Assembly: GCF_014137865.1 (NCBI RefSeq)
Contig: NZ_JACGWU010000004.1
Location: 1-64,000 of the forward strand
Direction: 5' to 3'
Origin: Alpinimonas psychrophila
Lineage (GTDB): Bacteria; Actinomycetota; Actinomycetes; Actinomycetales; Microbacteriaceae
Length of the DNA: 64,000 nt
The notes beneath the pieces were generated by a model, which searched no databases, was not told the origin of the DNA, and worked only from the letters and a program-made list of their open reading frames with translations. How positions within the stretch are numbered: position 1 is the first letter of the stretch; each line of letters starts with the position of its first letter. Position numbers and translations under genes: made by a program. Below, one piece after another: positions 17,116 through 29,089 of this stretch.

Positions 17116-18243
17116 ATGCGAGTGAGTTCGATTAGTCTTCGAGATTTTCGCAACTATGCCGAAGCAGATATTACTATCGAACAAGGATGCGTTGTTCTGG
17201 TGGGGTCCAACGGTCAAGGAAAAACGAACCTGATCGAAGCCATTAACTTTTTGGCCACTTTGGGGTCTCACCGCTCCAGCACGGAAAGCGCGATGATTCG
17301 AACTGGGGAAGACGCCGCGATAATTCGCGTGCACCTGGCGCACGATGACCGGCAAATTCTCTTGGAAGCGCAGTTGAACCGTGAGGGCCCTAATAAAGCG
17401 CAGTTCAACCGTTCGACGGCCCGGTTGCGTGATTTTCCCCGCTACATTGCGACCGTTCTATTTGCCCCCGAAGACCTTCTCCTGATTCGGGGAGACCCGG
17501 CTAGCCGAAGACGTTTTCTGGATGAACTCATCGTCACGCGGACCCCACGGTTATCCTCAATTCTGAGTGACTACGAGCGCGCTCTCAAACAACGAAACAC
17601 TCTCCTCAAAACTGCCAGGTTCTCCGAAGCCTCTGTGGGAAAATTGTCAACCCTAGATATTTGGGACGATCGGTTGGCGACACTCGGTTCAGAAATTATG
17701 GTCGAGCGGCAACGGCTCGTTCGCGATTTGGCCGGGCCTGTTGCCGCTGCGTACGAGTCCATTGCTGGCGCGGACCATCATCCGGAATTGTTAATGAAAG
17801 AAAGCGTTCTACTCCCACTCGGTGACTCAACTATTGACCAGACAACGCAGGCGTTTCTTGCGGTTCTCAATTCGAACCGCGCTACAGAGGTCGAGCGCGG
17901 AATGACACTCTATGGCCCCCACCGTGATGATGTTGAGTTCTCCCTCAACTCGTTGCCTACAAAAGGCTATGCCAGCCATGGTGAAACCTGGTCGTTTGCA
18001 CTGTCCCTTCGCCTCGGTGCGGCTCGGCTCCTCCGCGCCGAATCTGTGCTCGGGGACCCCATTCTGATTTTGGATGACGTCTTCGCAGAGCTCGACGCGT
18101 CGCGTCGCGAGCGCCTTGCGAGCGCGGTCAGTGATTTTGAGCAAATATTCATCACAGCGGCTGTTGTGGAGGACGTGCCGGCGGCCCTCCTCCAGCACGT
18201 CTTCAGAGTTGAGCGCGGAACGATTGCTCGGGCATTGAAATGA
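17116..18243 (+). CDS. recF: DNA replication and repair protein RecF
   Basis: SMC-like ATPase that helps RecA load at gaps. The 375-aa protein begins with SSISLRDFRNYAEADI and has the Walker A motif GSNGQGKTNLIEAI near residue 35. The ABC-type signature region lies in the C-terminal half (HGETWSFALSLRLGAARLL), then Walker B PILILDDVFAELDASRRERL. The ATG start is close to dnaN, and the stop overlaps the start of the next gene (ATGA, 18240-18243), indicating coupling. Confidence 0.97.
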   Translation: MRVSSISLRDFRNYAEADITIEQGCVVLVGSNGQGKTNLIEAINFLATLGSHRSSTESAMIRTGEDAAIIRVHLAHDDRQILLEAQLNREGPNKAQFNRSTARLRDFPRYIATVLFAPEDLLLIRGDPASRRRFLDELIVTRTPRLSSILSDYERALKQRNTLLKTARFSEASVGKLSTLDIWDDRLATLGSEIMVERQRLVRDLAGPVAAAYESIAGADHHPELLMKESVLLPLGDSTIDQTTQAFLAVLNSNRATEVERGMTLYGPHRDDVEFSLNSLPTKGYASHGETWSFALSLRLGAARLLRAESVLGDPILILDDVFAELDASRRERLASAVSDFEQIFITAAVVEDVPAALLQHVFRVERGTIARALK

Positions 18244-18779
18244 CCGACGAAGAAACGCCAGAGATGTTTCACGTGAAACAATCCGCGGAAGCAAACGAAT
18301 CTTCGTCAATGTATGAGCGCCTCAAATCGAAGGCGACGGGGGTCCCATTTAAATCACGCCGGAAAGGTGGCCCCCGGCAATACCGCAACATGGACGCGCC
18401 TGGAGAAGCACCATTTACTCCGGGCCGAGATCCTCGCGGGTTGGGATCTGTACTCGAGAATCTCACCGCAGATCTTGGGTGGAGTTCGACACTGGCCAAG
18501 TCTCAACTGATTATTTCGTGGGCGGATGTTGTCGGCCCCGACATTGCGGCGCGCACAAATCCAGTGGCTATTGAGGACAATACGCTCACGGTTGCGTGTG
18601 AATCGACAGCGTGGGCAACACAGCTCAGGCTCATGAGTTCGGAGATTCTGACAAAAATCCTGCAAAAATTCCCCGAGGCTGACGTCACAGGGATTCGCTT
18701 TCAGGGGCCTAACGCACCCTCCTGGAAAAGGGGTCCCAGATCAATTCCAGGGCGCGGCCCTCGCGATACTTACGGGTAG
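18240..18779 (+). CDS. DciA-like DUF721 protein (candidate helicase loader/operator)
   Basis: A 179-aa protein in the conserved recF-gyrB slot. Its C-terminal half, beginning GWSSTLAKSQLIISWADVVGPDIAARTNPVAIEDNTLTVACESTAWATQLRLM, is a DUF721/DciA domain, a KH-like fold linked in other bacteria to loading or working of the replicative helicase. The N-terminal about 85 residues are basic and low in complexity. A perfect parS site lies inside the coding sequence, where it encodes MFHVKQ at residues 9-14. Role here is inferred from family and position. Confidence 0.85.
   Translation: MTDEETPEMFHVKQSAEANESSSMYERLKSKATGVPFKSRRKGGPRQYRNMDAPGEAPFTPGRDPRGLGSVLENLTADLGWSSTLAKSQLIISWADVVGPDIAARTNPVAIEDNTLTVACESTAWATQLRLMSSEILTKILQKFPEADVTGIRFQGPNAPSWKRGPRSIPGRGPRDTYG
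18265..18280. promoter_or_regulatory. parS: Perfect parS site inside the dciA-like gene
   Basis: TGTTTCACGTGAAACA matches the 16-bp parS consensus exactly. It lies in frame within coding DNA and is read as part of MFHVKQ. The site is about 2.5 kb from oriC on the side opposite the other two parS copies, so ParB loading would bracket the origin. Confidence 0.96.
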
Positions 18780-23491
<4,712 letters not shown>

Positions 23492-23505
<14 letters not shown>

Positions 23506-23914
23506 CACCTTGAAGAGGCTTTCGAGCAAGATCCCCAAGCCGAGTAAAGGGCCTGAGCTGAAGCAGGTTCGTCTGAAGCTGGTCTACATCGACTTTCTTT
23601 CGGCCTTGAAGCTCTCTTTCTTGCTCGGCTTGGCCCAGGCCATCGTCGTCATTGTGGCGTCCTTCTTGCTGTACATGGTTTTTGTCCAGACAGGAATTTT
23701 CGACCGAGCAAACACCGTGGCCGGTCAAGTTCTGGGAGGTCAACAATTCAATATTAAAGACGTGATTTCGGTCGGGTCAGTTCTTGGATTCTCGACCTTG
23801 GTTGCCGGCATCAATCTCGTGATCATCACTGTTCTCGGGGCTGTCTGCGCCATTATTTACAATATGTCGGCCAAAATCGTGGGCGGTTTGTCTGTAGGTT
23901 TCACAAACCAATAG
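23492..23914 (+). CDS. DUF3566 transmembrane protein
   Basis: A 140-aa membrane protein found just after gyrA in most actinobacteria. A basic N-terminal segment ([14 protein letters not shown]) is followed by two long helices (about residues 38-65 and 98-125) separated by an extracytoplasmic stretch containing [21 protein letters not shown]. Function is unknown. The start overlaps the gyrA stop; ATG 23492 or ATG 23498 are both possible. The tRNA-Ile and tRNA-Ala genes follow, as in mycobacteria. Confidence 0.9.
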
Positions 23915-23969
23915 CGACTCGATTTAGACAAACGCCGGAACTCCGGTAGTCTCATCCTTGGTCAAAAAA

Positions 23970-24043
23970 GGGGCTATAGCTCAGGTGGTTAGAGCGCTTC
24001 ACTGATAATGAAGAGGTCCCAGGTTCAAGTCCTGGTAGCCCCA
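23970..24043 (+). tRNA. ileT: tRNA-Ile (GAT anticodon)
   Basis: A 74-nt cloverleaf: acceptor GGGGCTA pairs with TAGCCCC, D-arm AGCTCAGGTGGTTAGAGC, anticodon loop CTGATAA with anticodon GAT (24004-24006), and T-arm with GGTTCAAGTCC. CCA is not encoded. It sits after gyrA-DUF3566 as expected. Confidence 0.97.
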
Positions 24044-24077
24044 CAAGTTTCTCGTCTGAGATACTTAACTGCACTAC

Positions 24078-24150
24078 GGGGCCTTAGCTCAATTGGTAGA
24101 GCGCCTGCTTTGCAAGCAGGAGGTCAGGAGTTCGATTCTCCTAGGCTCCA
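24078..24150 (+). tRNA. alaT: tRNA-Ala (TGC anticodon)
   Basis: A 73-nt cloverleaf with acceptor GGGGCCT paired to AGGCTCC (one G-T pair), anticodon TGC at 24111-24113 in the loop TTTGCAA, and T-arm GAGTTCGATTCTC. CCA is not encoded. Its last 10 bases, CTAGGCTCCA, are also the first 10 bases of an 81-bp sequence repeated exactly 905 bp downstream, so this tRNA end looks like an insertion target. Confidence 0.97.
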
Positions 24151-24221
24151 CGGTTAGTTCCATTGCACTCAACACCCGCCAGAAATGGCGGGTGTTTTGT
24201 TTTTGCCAGACCCTCGGATGA
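24141..24221 (+). repeat. 81-bp direct repeat, copy 1 (tRNA-Ala 3' end plus terminator)
   Basis: This segment is identical over 81 bp to 25046-25126, offset exactly 905 bp. It begins within the T-arm of tRNA-Ala, covers the tRNA 3' end and its terminator, and continues past it. Similarity persists with a few mismatches for about 20 bp more (to about 24240). Copies like this at a tRNA 3' end are typical attL/attR products of site-specific integration, though a plain tandem duplication is not excluded. Confidence 0.95.
24172..24204 (+). terminator. Intrinsic terminator after tRNA-Ala
   Basis: Perfect 9-bp stem ACACCCGCC / GGCGGGTGT with a 6-nt AGAAAT loop, followed by TTTTGTTTTT. It ends the tRNA-Ile/tRNA-Ala transcript. 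Confidence 0.9.
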
Positions 24222-24300
24222 CCGACGTTGTCGTAAACCTGTAACCCACATGTAATGCGTTACCGGGCGATTAGCTCGTCCATAGTGCGAGTATTGCTAT

Positions 24301-25035
24301 ATGACCGATTCCCTACCTTATGTATTCGTTCACGGGCTCTTCGGTTCGTTCTGTGAAGATGAAACATTCGCCCAACTACAAGGGCCAGCAACCGCCCCAG
24401 ACCTCTACGGTTATGGCAGCGAACACGATGCTAGTGTCACTTTCGAAAGGCAGGTGGAGGTCCTACACGAACATGTCCGCCATGCAGCAACAGATGGTCC
24501 AGTTCATCTCGTGGCTCATTCGATTGGAGCGGTTTACGCATTTGCCGTAGCGGATCATTCGCCTGACCTCGTCGCGTCGGTGACTTCGGTAGAGGGCAAC
24601 TTCACTCTCAAAGACGCATTCTGGTCTCGCTCAATCGCTGAGTTGGACGAAGCATCTGCGAAACTCGCAATCAATGCCCGAATCGAGGACCCCATCGGAT
24701 TTCTCAAAGGCGATGGAATAGCAACAACCGAGAGAAACATCGCTAGCGCTGAAAGTGCGCTTTCCTTTCAGCCATGGCGAACCGTATGGGAGTCGGCAAA
24801 GGCAATCATCCGAGTGACTGGTGCCGCTGAGTTCGAAACTATGCTTCACAGAGTCTTCGACTCGACCGCGGTAAACCTAATCGCTGGTGAACGTTCTGGG
24901 AAGGGCTGGGATGTACCCATTTGGGCACGTGAACAGGCAAGTACTTACACCGAAGTAAAAAATGTGGGTCACATGATGATGTTGGAATCACCGGTTGAGT
25001 TTGGAAAAGTAATCGCAGGCATCACCGCGAACTAG
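24301..25035 (+). CDS. Alpha/beta hydrolase
   Basis: A 244-aa soluble alpha/beta-hydrolase-fold protein. It shows the oxyanion HG motif (VFVHGLFGS) at residues 8-16, the nucleophile elbow VAHSIGAVYAF near residue 70, and a likely catalytic His in NVGHMMMLESP near the C-terminus. The substrate is unknown; the family includes esterases, lactonases and haloperoxidase-like enzymes. There is no signal peptide, and no convincing Shine-Dalgarno or leaderless box precedes the ATG. It lies alone between two copies of an 81-bp repeat at tRNA-Ala and is AT-richer than its neighbours, both hints of acquisition from elsewhere. Confidence 0.85.
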   Translation: MTDSLPYVFVHGLFGSFCEDETFAQLQGPATAPDLYGYGSEHDASVTFERQVEVLHEHVRHAATDGPVHLVAHSIGAVYAFAVADHSPDLVASVTSVEGNFTLKDAFWSRSIAELDEASAKLAINARIEDPIGFLKGDGIATTERNIASAESALSFQPWRTVWESAKAIIRVTGAAEFETMLHRVFDSTAVNLIAGERSGKGWDVPIWAREQASTYTEVKNVGHMMMLESPVEFGKVIAGITAN

Positions 25036-25045
25036 TTTGAACAGA

Positions 25046-25126
25046 CTAGGCTCCACGGTTAGTTCCATTGCACTCAACACCCGCCAGAAATGGCGGGTGT
25101 TTTGTTTTTGCCAGACCCTCGGATGA
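25046..25126 (+). repeat. 81-bp direct repeat, copy 2
   Basis: Exact copy of 24141-24221. It starts with the tRNA-Ala end CTAGGCTCCA but is preceded by unrelated sequence, so no second tRNA exists here. After the 81 bp, single-base differences appear (for example C to T at 25127) with similarity lasting to about 25145. Confidence 0.95.
25077..25109 (+). terminator. Duplicate terminator within repeat copy 2
   Basis: Same ACACCCGCC / GGCGGGTGT hairpin and T-tract as after tRNA-Ala. Here it lies about 40 bp after the hydrolase stop codon and would terminate that gene. Confidence 0.85.
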
Positions 25127-25187
25127 TCGAAGTTGTCGTAAGCCTTGTTGTACGTCTGCCCACACCGAGAGGGAACAACCCCACTGG

Positions 25188-25193
25188 TAGCGT
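25188..25193 (+). promoter_or_regulatory. Leaderless -10 box of the phosphoesterase gene
   Basis: TAGCGT ends 6 nt before the ATG at 25200, matching the TANNNT spacing seen at other leaderless genes in the window. GGAG also occurs just before the ATG but too close to act as a normal ribosome-binding site. Confidence 0.5.
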
Positions 25194-25199
25194 GGAGCG

Positions 25200-25940
25200 A
25201 TGAGGATTGCGGCGATTTCAGATGTTCACGGTAATCCGTTCGCGCTTCGAGCAGTTATGGCCGATATAGCCGACCAATCGATCGACCTGTCAATCAATCT
25301 CGGAGATTTACTCTCGGGTGCTGTCTCGCCAGCGGAGACCGCAGACATACTTATGGACTGGAACATCCCCACGATTCGCGGTAATCATGAGCGTCAATTG
25401 CTCGAGGATTGCTACGAGGACATGAGCCGTTCAGATCAGGCGGCGCACGGTGAACTCACGGACGCACATCGAGACTGGCTCCAATCGTTGCCATTCAGCC
25501 TTGAGATAACGGCGGGGGTCCTTGCGGTTCATGCAACTCCGCACGACGACCTGACATATCTACTCGAAACAGTCACAGAGAAGGGTGTCCGTCCGGCATC
25601 AGAAGAGGAGATCCTTGCTCGTCTGGACACTGTGACCAACTTTGACGTGATCCTGTGCGGGCATACCCACCTCAAACGATCGGTGACATTGGCTACTGGT
25701 CTGAAGATTGTCAATCCAGGAAGCGTTGGCTGGCCCGCCTATGACGATGACAAACCGTTTCCACATGTCATGGAAGCAGGTGCCCCCGAAGCCTCATACG
25801 CAATCCTCGACAACTCAACAGGATCATGGGCCGTTGAGTTCCGGGCTATCGAGTATGACTATGAAGCAGCAGCAAACATTGCGAAGCTGCGGGATCGGCC
25901 TGAAGTCGCTTACGCACTGATGACTGGAACAATGCCGTAG
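25200..25940 (+). CDS. Metallophosphoesterase (YfcE/MJ0936-like)
   Basis: A 246-aa calcineurin-like phosphoesterase with all five metal-binding blocks in order: DVHGN (DxH) near residue 8, NLGDLLSG (GD) near 35, RGNHERQ (GNH) near 60, AVHATPHDD near 115 and CGHTHLKR (GHTH) near 155. Family members hydrolyse phosphodiesters using two metal ions; the natural substrate here is unknown. It is cytoplasmic, with no signal segment. It starts just outside the 81-bp repeat, so it would have been the first gene after tRNA-Ala before any insertion. Confidence 0.85.
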   Translation: MRIAAISDVHGNPFALRAVMADIADQSIDLSINLGDLLSGAVSPAETADILMDWNIPTIRGNHERQLLEDCYEDMSRSDQAAHGELTDAHRDWLQSLPFSLEITAGVLAVHATPHDDLTYLLETVTEKGVRPASEEEILARLDTVTNFDVILCGHTHLKRSVTLATGLKIVNPGSVGWPAYDDDKPFPHVMEAGAPEASYAILDNSTGSWAVEFRAIEYDYEAAANIAKLRDRPEVAYALMTGTMP

Positions 25941-25945
25941 GCACA

Positions 25946-25972
25946 ACCGACCTTGATGCTCGGTCGTTCTTT
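25946..25972 (+). terminator. Possible terminator between phosphoesterase and DMT transporter genes
   Basis: ACCGA (25946-25950) and TCGGT (25960-25964) form a short stem followed by a weak T-rich run (CGTTCTTTA). Both flanking genes end near here, so a terminator is expected, but this stem is only 5 bp. Confidence 0.35.
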
Positions 25973-26057
25973 ACTTAGGACCCAGATCCGGAACACGTCA
26001 TGCTTCGGCTCGAGGTAGGTCGGTGCGATCACTGGAATTCGGCAGATCCGGCGCTTC

Positions 26058-27104
26058 TTAGTGGGTGTGACGATGGTGTGCGTCTGGAAAGTGCTCGTGG
26101 GAATGCGTAATCGGTGCATGGGTGTGCTCATGGCGATGTTTGCCACTGGCCGGCACCGTCATGCTCTCCGAGTGCTCGTGCTGGTGGTGTTCGTCGTGCG
26201 AGTGCCAGTGATCGTGTGTAATCGATTCGTGTGTGTGCGTGTGTTCGTGTCGTTCAGTGAGATGGAGCCACACACCCAGAGCCATCAGCGCGGCGGCGAT
26301 TCCCAGTGGCCACGTGACCGGTTCCCCCATCACAACGGCGATGAAGGCACCGAAGAAAGGCGCAATAGAGAAATAGGCACCTGCCCGGGCAGTGCCTACG
26401 TGGCGCATCCCCACTATGAAAAGTGCAAGCGATACTCCGTAGGAGAAAAGGCCCACGACCATTGCACCCGTGATTGCCAAACCACTGGGAATGGTCGCAC
26501 CCAGTGCGAACGCCAGTCCAAGGTTCACAGGACCAGCTACGACACCCTTCACGGCGGCCAGCCAGGTCGCATCCTCGAGTGCGACTTTGCGTGTGAGGTT
26601 GTTGTCCAAACCCCAACACAGACACGCGCCAAGGATTGCCAGTGCCGGCCACGGCGTCCCAAAGTCCGCCCCGTTGGGGACGCTTAGCACCACCGCACCA
26701 GCGACAATGGCAAGCATTCCGAGAGCGACACGACGGTCGAAGTTTTCGCGAAACACGAACCAGGCAAGGACGGCCGTGAACACTGCCTCAGCATTGAGGA
26801 GGAGCGACGCTCCAGAGGCCGGCATGTTCGCAAGCCCTGCCATCAGGAGTACGGGTGCGATGAGACCACCGAAGAACACCGCACCGACGAGGGGGAAGGC
26901 TTCCCGGCGCTGGATGCGCACTCGCGGGGCGCGGCGAATCATTCGCCACACCATGAGCCCGACTCCCGAACCAGTGTAGAGCAGTCCTGCGAGAAGCCAG
27001 GGGCTCACGTTTCCCAGGAGCAACTTGGCAAAGGGAGTCCCCGCTCCGAAAAGTACAGCGGAGGCTATAGCGGCTTGTACACCGATGTTCCTGAAAGCGT
27101 TCAT
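26058..27104 (-). CDS. EamA/DMT-family transporter with a histidine-rich C-terminal tail
   Basis: A 348-aa inner-membrane transporter with ten predicted helices in two EamA repeats. The core ends near residue 285 (ALMALGVWLHLTERHEH), after which about 60 residues consist largely of His with Asp, Glu, Ser and Thr. Such tails occur in metal-handling proteins and suggest binding of Zn, Ni, Co or Cu, so this may be a metal or metal-chelate exporter rather than a metabolite carrier. The start is taken as ATG 27104, preceded by AGGGG; an upstream frame extension is not convincing. It stands alone on the minus strand. Confidence 0.85.
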   Translation of the reverse strand: MNAFRNIGVQAAIASAVLFGAGTPFAKLLLGNVSPWLLAGLLYTGSGVGLMVWRMIRRAPRVRIQRREAFPLVGAVFFGGLIAPVLLMAGLANMPASGASLLLNAEAVFTAVLAWFVFRENFDRRVALGMLAIVAGAVVLSVPNGADFGTPWPALAILGACLCWGLDNNLTRKVALEDATWLAAVKGVVAGPVNLGLAFALGATIPSGLAITGAMVVGLFSYGVSLALFIVGMRHVGTARAGAYFSIAPFFGAFIAVVMGEPVTWPLGIAAALMALGVWLHLTERHEHTHTHESITHDHWHSHDEHHQHEHSESMTVPASGKHRHEHTHAPITHSHEHFPDAHHRHTH

Positions 27105-27171
27105 TCCCCTACTATCGCAGTGGCGGGACCGAAGAAGGCTCCGACGGCCCCCGTTACACACGGCAAGAGAT

Positions 27172-27177
27172 TACGCT
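27172..27177 (+). promoter_or_regulatory. Leaderless -10 box of the YdeI-like gene
   Basis: TACGCT ends 6 nt before the ATG at 27184 and there is no Shine-Dalgarno. It belongs to the same TANNNT-N6-start pattern found at other genes here. Confidence 0.45.
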
Positions 27178-27183
27178 GGAAGT

Positions 27184-27450
27184 ATGGCTTCCACCAATCG
27201 GCGAGACAAAAATGGTCGCCTCAAGCGAAAGCCGGTGGAGATGACTCCCGACATCAAGCAGGCCCTTGAATCAGCCGGACTTCGGGCAGATTTTGATCAC
27301 CGACCACCCCATCAACGCAATGAGTACGTGGCGTGGGTGACGCGCGCCGACCATCCTGACATTCGGGCTAAGCGCCTAAACCAGATGCTGGACGAGCTGG
27401 GCAAGGGCGGTCTCTACATGCGAGCGGACGATCCGGCTTCTCGCAAGTGA
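27184..27450 (+). CDS. Small YdeI/OmdA-domain protein
   Basis: An 88-aa basic protein whose second half, PPHQRNEYVAWVTRADHPDIRAKRLNQMLDEL, resembles the C-terminal OmdA domain of YdeI-type proteins, annotated elsewhere as bacteriocin-protection or OmpD-associated. That domain usually follows a larger N-terminal domain, absent here, so this is a stand-alone version. Biochemical function is unknown. The start at 27184 is chosen for its leaderless -10 box and because upstream codons overlap the divergent transporter. Its stop codon may overlap the next gene (GTGA at 27447). Confidence 0.7.
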   Translation: MASTNRRDKNGRLKRKPVEMTPDIKQALESAGLRADFDHRPPHQRNEYVAWVTRADHPDIRAKRLNQMLDELGKGGLYMRADDPASRK

Positions 27451-27482
27451 CAGTGGCGCTGACCGCGCGAGATAATAAACGC

Positions 27483-27815
27483 ATGTACTCAGCCGCGTTT
27501 ATCTTTCAGCCCGGCACGTATGACGCCGAGTTTTACCGGCTTGACGGCCTCATCGAGGACGTGGCCCGATCGCTTCCGGGGTTCCTCGGCTCAGAAACCT
27601 GGGTTTCGCAAGACGGTCGCGTGAAGAACGCGACGTACTATTGGAGTGATATGGAGAGCCTGCGAGTTTTCTCACAGCATCCGGATCATCTGGAAGCTAA
27701 GCGCAATTACGCGAAATGGTACGACGGGTATCACGTCATCATCAGCAAGGTTGAGCGGGTGTACGGCGACGGGAACCTCGAGCATGCGACTGCGAGTTTT
27801 TCCCAATCGAACTAG
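27483..27815 (+). CDS. Antibiotic-biosynthesis-monooxygenase-like (ABM) dimeric alpha-beta barrel protein
   Basis: A 110-aa protein, by pattern a ferredoxin-like ABM/heme-degrading-monooxygenase-type domain: MYSAAFIFQPGTYD opens the first strand, GFLGSETWVS follows, then YYWSDMESLRVFSQHPDHLEAKRNYAKWYDGYHVIISKVERVYGD. The conserved Trp and His in the HPDHLEAK region are typical. Whether it acts on heme, quinones or nothing catalytic is not known. ATG 27483 gives the usual family N-terminus; GTG 27447, overlapping the previous stop, would add 12 residues. It is probably co-transcribed with the YdeI-like gene. Confidence 0.7.
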   Translation: MYSAAFIFQPGTYDAEFYRLDGLIEDVARSLPGFLGSETWVSQDGRVKNATYYWSDMESLRVFSQHPDHLEAKRNYAKWYDGYHVIISKVERVYGDGNLEHATASFSQSN

Positions 27816-27818
27816 GGA

Positions 27819-28481
27819 TTACTCAAACTCGTCATCGCTGGTAATTTCGTGCGCGTCGTCTTCGGCCTGATTGAGAAGGCTGTTGCGAAGGATTTGGTCG
27901 GCTTCTACGGCGAGGTTCAGTGTGGCCGTCAAGAGTTCGTGGACGGACTCGGCCTTGAGGAGATCAATCTGGTCAAGTTGGCCGACGGGAAGGATGCCAG
28001 CGATCTGCCACGCAGACGCAACGGGGTCATCGGAGAGCGCAATGGTGGCGTCCCACGGAAGATTGCCGAATTCGCTGGCGAACGAGAGGAGGCGCCGAAC
28101 CTGGACTTCCACCTCTGCCCGGAGGGGCTCGTGTTGGTCGTCCCATTCCAGGTCGGGAAGAAACTCGACGTTGGCTTGAGGGTAGGGAAATTCTGCCATC
28201 CACTCTGTGACCCGAAAACGTTGCCCGCCGGCCGCGACAAGGCCAAGGAAGTCCTCGGACGAGCCAATTTGGGAAACGCGAGCAGTAGTACCGAGCGAAA
28301 AGCGCTTTTCTCCGCCACCAACCTCTTGGCCGCGCTCAATCAGCACGACACCAAACTCGGGGTCTTCTGCTTCCATCATGTCGCCAAGCAACTTGAGATA
28401 GCGCTCTTCAAAAATTCTCAGTGTGAGAGGCATGTGTGGAAAAAGCACGGTTCCCAGGGGGAACATGGGCATCATGACCAC
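27819..28481 (-). CDS. Lon substrate-binding-domain protein (LonN, stand-alone)
   Basis: A 220-aa protein homologous to the N-terminal substrate-binding domain of Lon, without ATPase or protease domains. The start MPMFPLGTVLFPHMPLTLRIFEERY is the hallmark, followed by EFGVVLIERGQEVGGG and a helical C-terminal half. Such proteins are common in actinobacteria; role unknown, possibly protein quality control. The C-terminus is acidic. GTG 28481 is the longest start; ATG 28475 and ATG 28472 are alternatives. It converges with the ABM-like gene with only 3 bp between stop codons. Confidence 0.85.
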   Translation of the reverse strand: MVMMPMFPLGTVLFPHMPLTLRIFEERYLKLLGDMMEAEDPEFGVVLIERGQEVGGGEKRFSLGTTARVSQIGSSEDFLGLVAAGGQRFRVTEWMAEFPYPQANVEFLPDLEWDDQHEPLRAEVEVQVRRLLSFASEFGNLPWDATIALSDDPVASAWQIAGILPVGQLDQIDLLKAESVHELLTATLNLAVEADQILRNSLLNQAEDDAHEITSDDEFE

Positions 28482-28493
28482 GGGGGCAACAGA

Positions 28494-28976
28494 CTATTCG
28501 TCTTCAGAGATCCAGAGCTCGTCGTCGGCACGAAAGGTCTGCCAGGCAACGTAACCGATACCGATGACAGCCGCGGCGAGGAGGCCAAGGCCGATGTACT
28601 TGCCAACGCCGGCAGACTTCACTGCAGGAACGACAAGGGGGCGACCCTTGGCGGCGAGGGCAGTGACCCGTGATGCAACCTGGCCCAGTCTTTGGTCGCG
28701 TGCTGCATCGATGACCGAAAGGGTAGAGCCAATAACGGCCGCGACGGACGGAAGAACGTCGTCAACAAGCTTGTCACGCGTATTCTTGGCGGTCGTCCGA
28801 GCGCCGCGGGCAACGCGGGGGATGACTTCTTCTGAGGTGACGCGCCCAAGTTCGCGGCTTGCTTCCCGAACAACGGTTGCCGCGTGAGACAGTACGCGCT
28901 GCTGCTCGTGTAGAAGTTCTTCGGCGTGAGCTCTCAAAATTTCAGCTTCACTCATGATTTTTCGTGACGAACCCAT
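28494..28976 (-). CDS. Hypothetical helical protein with one C-terminal membrane helix
   Basis: A 160-aa protein not assigned to a named family. It is mostly amphipathic helix (EAEILRAHAEELLHEQQRVL, then repeated Ala/Val/Arg-rich helices), then one membrane segment near residues 130-148 (YIGLGLLAAAVIGIGYVAWQ) and an acidic cytoplasmic or periplasmic end (ADDELWISEDE). The architecture suggests a membrane-tethered coiled helix. The start at 28976 is chosen because GGAGGGG lies 4-5 bases upstream; the frame is open further but without support. It lies divergently upstream of ppiA and 12 bp before the Lon-domain gene, with which it may form an operon. Confidence 0.7.
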   Translation of the reverse strand: MGSSRKIMSEAEILRAHAEELLHEQQRVLSHAATVVREASRELGRVTSEEVIPRVARGARTTAKNTRDKLVDDVLPSVAAVIGSTLSVIDAARDQRLGQVASRVTALAAKGRPLVVPAVKSAGVGKYIGLGLLAAAVIGIGYVAWQTFRADDELWISEDE

Positions 28977-29089
28977 GTGACCCCTCCAATTGCGGCATTG
29001 ACGATGCTCCCATCTTCGCACTGTTCTGGCTGAAAGTGACCTGAGTAATTGTTGGTTCTGTAAAGGAAAGGGTGTGAAAGACTTAGGAC

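Larger units (their letters stand above)
24141..25126. mobile_element. Putative 905-bp insertion at the tRNA-Ala gene carrying one hydrolase gene
   Basis: The region from one 81-bp repeat to the other carries a single gene (alpha/beta hydrolase) with visibly lower GC than its neighbours. No integrase or transposase reading frame is visible here or in the next 5 kb, so if this was integrated it was mobilised in trans or has lost its enzyme. Integration is inferred from the repeat placement alone. Confidence 0.4.
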
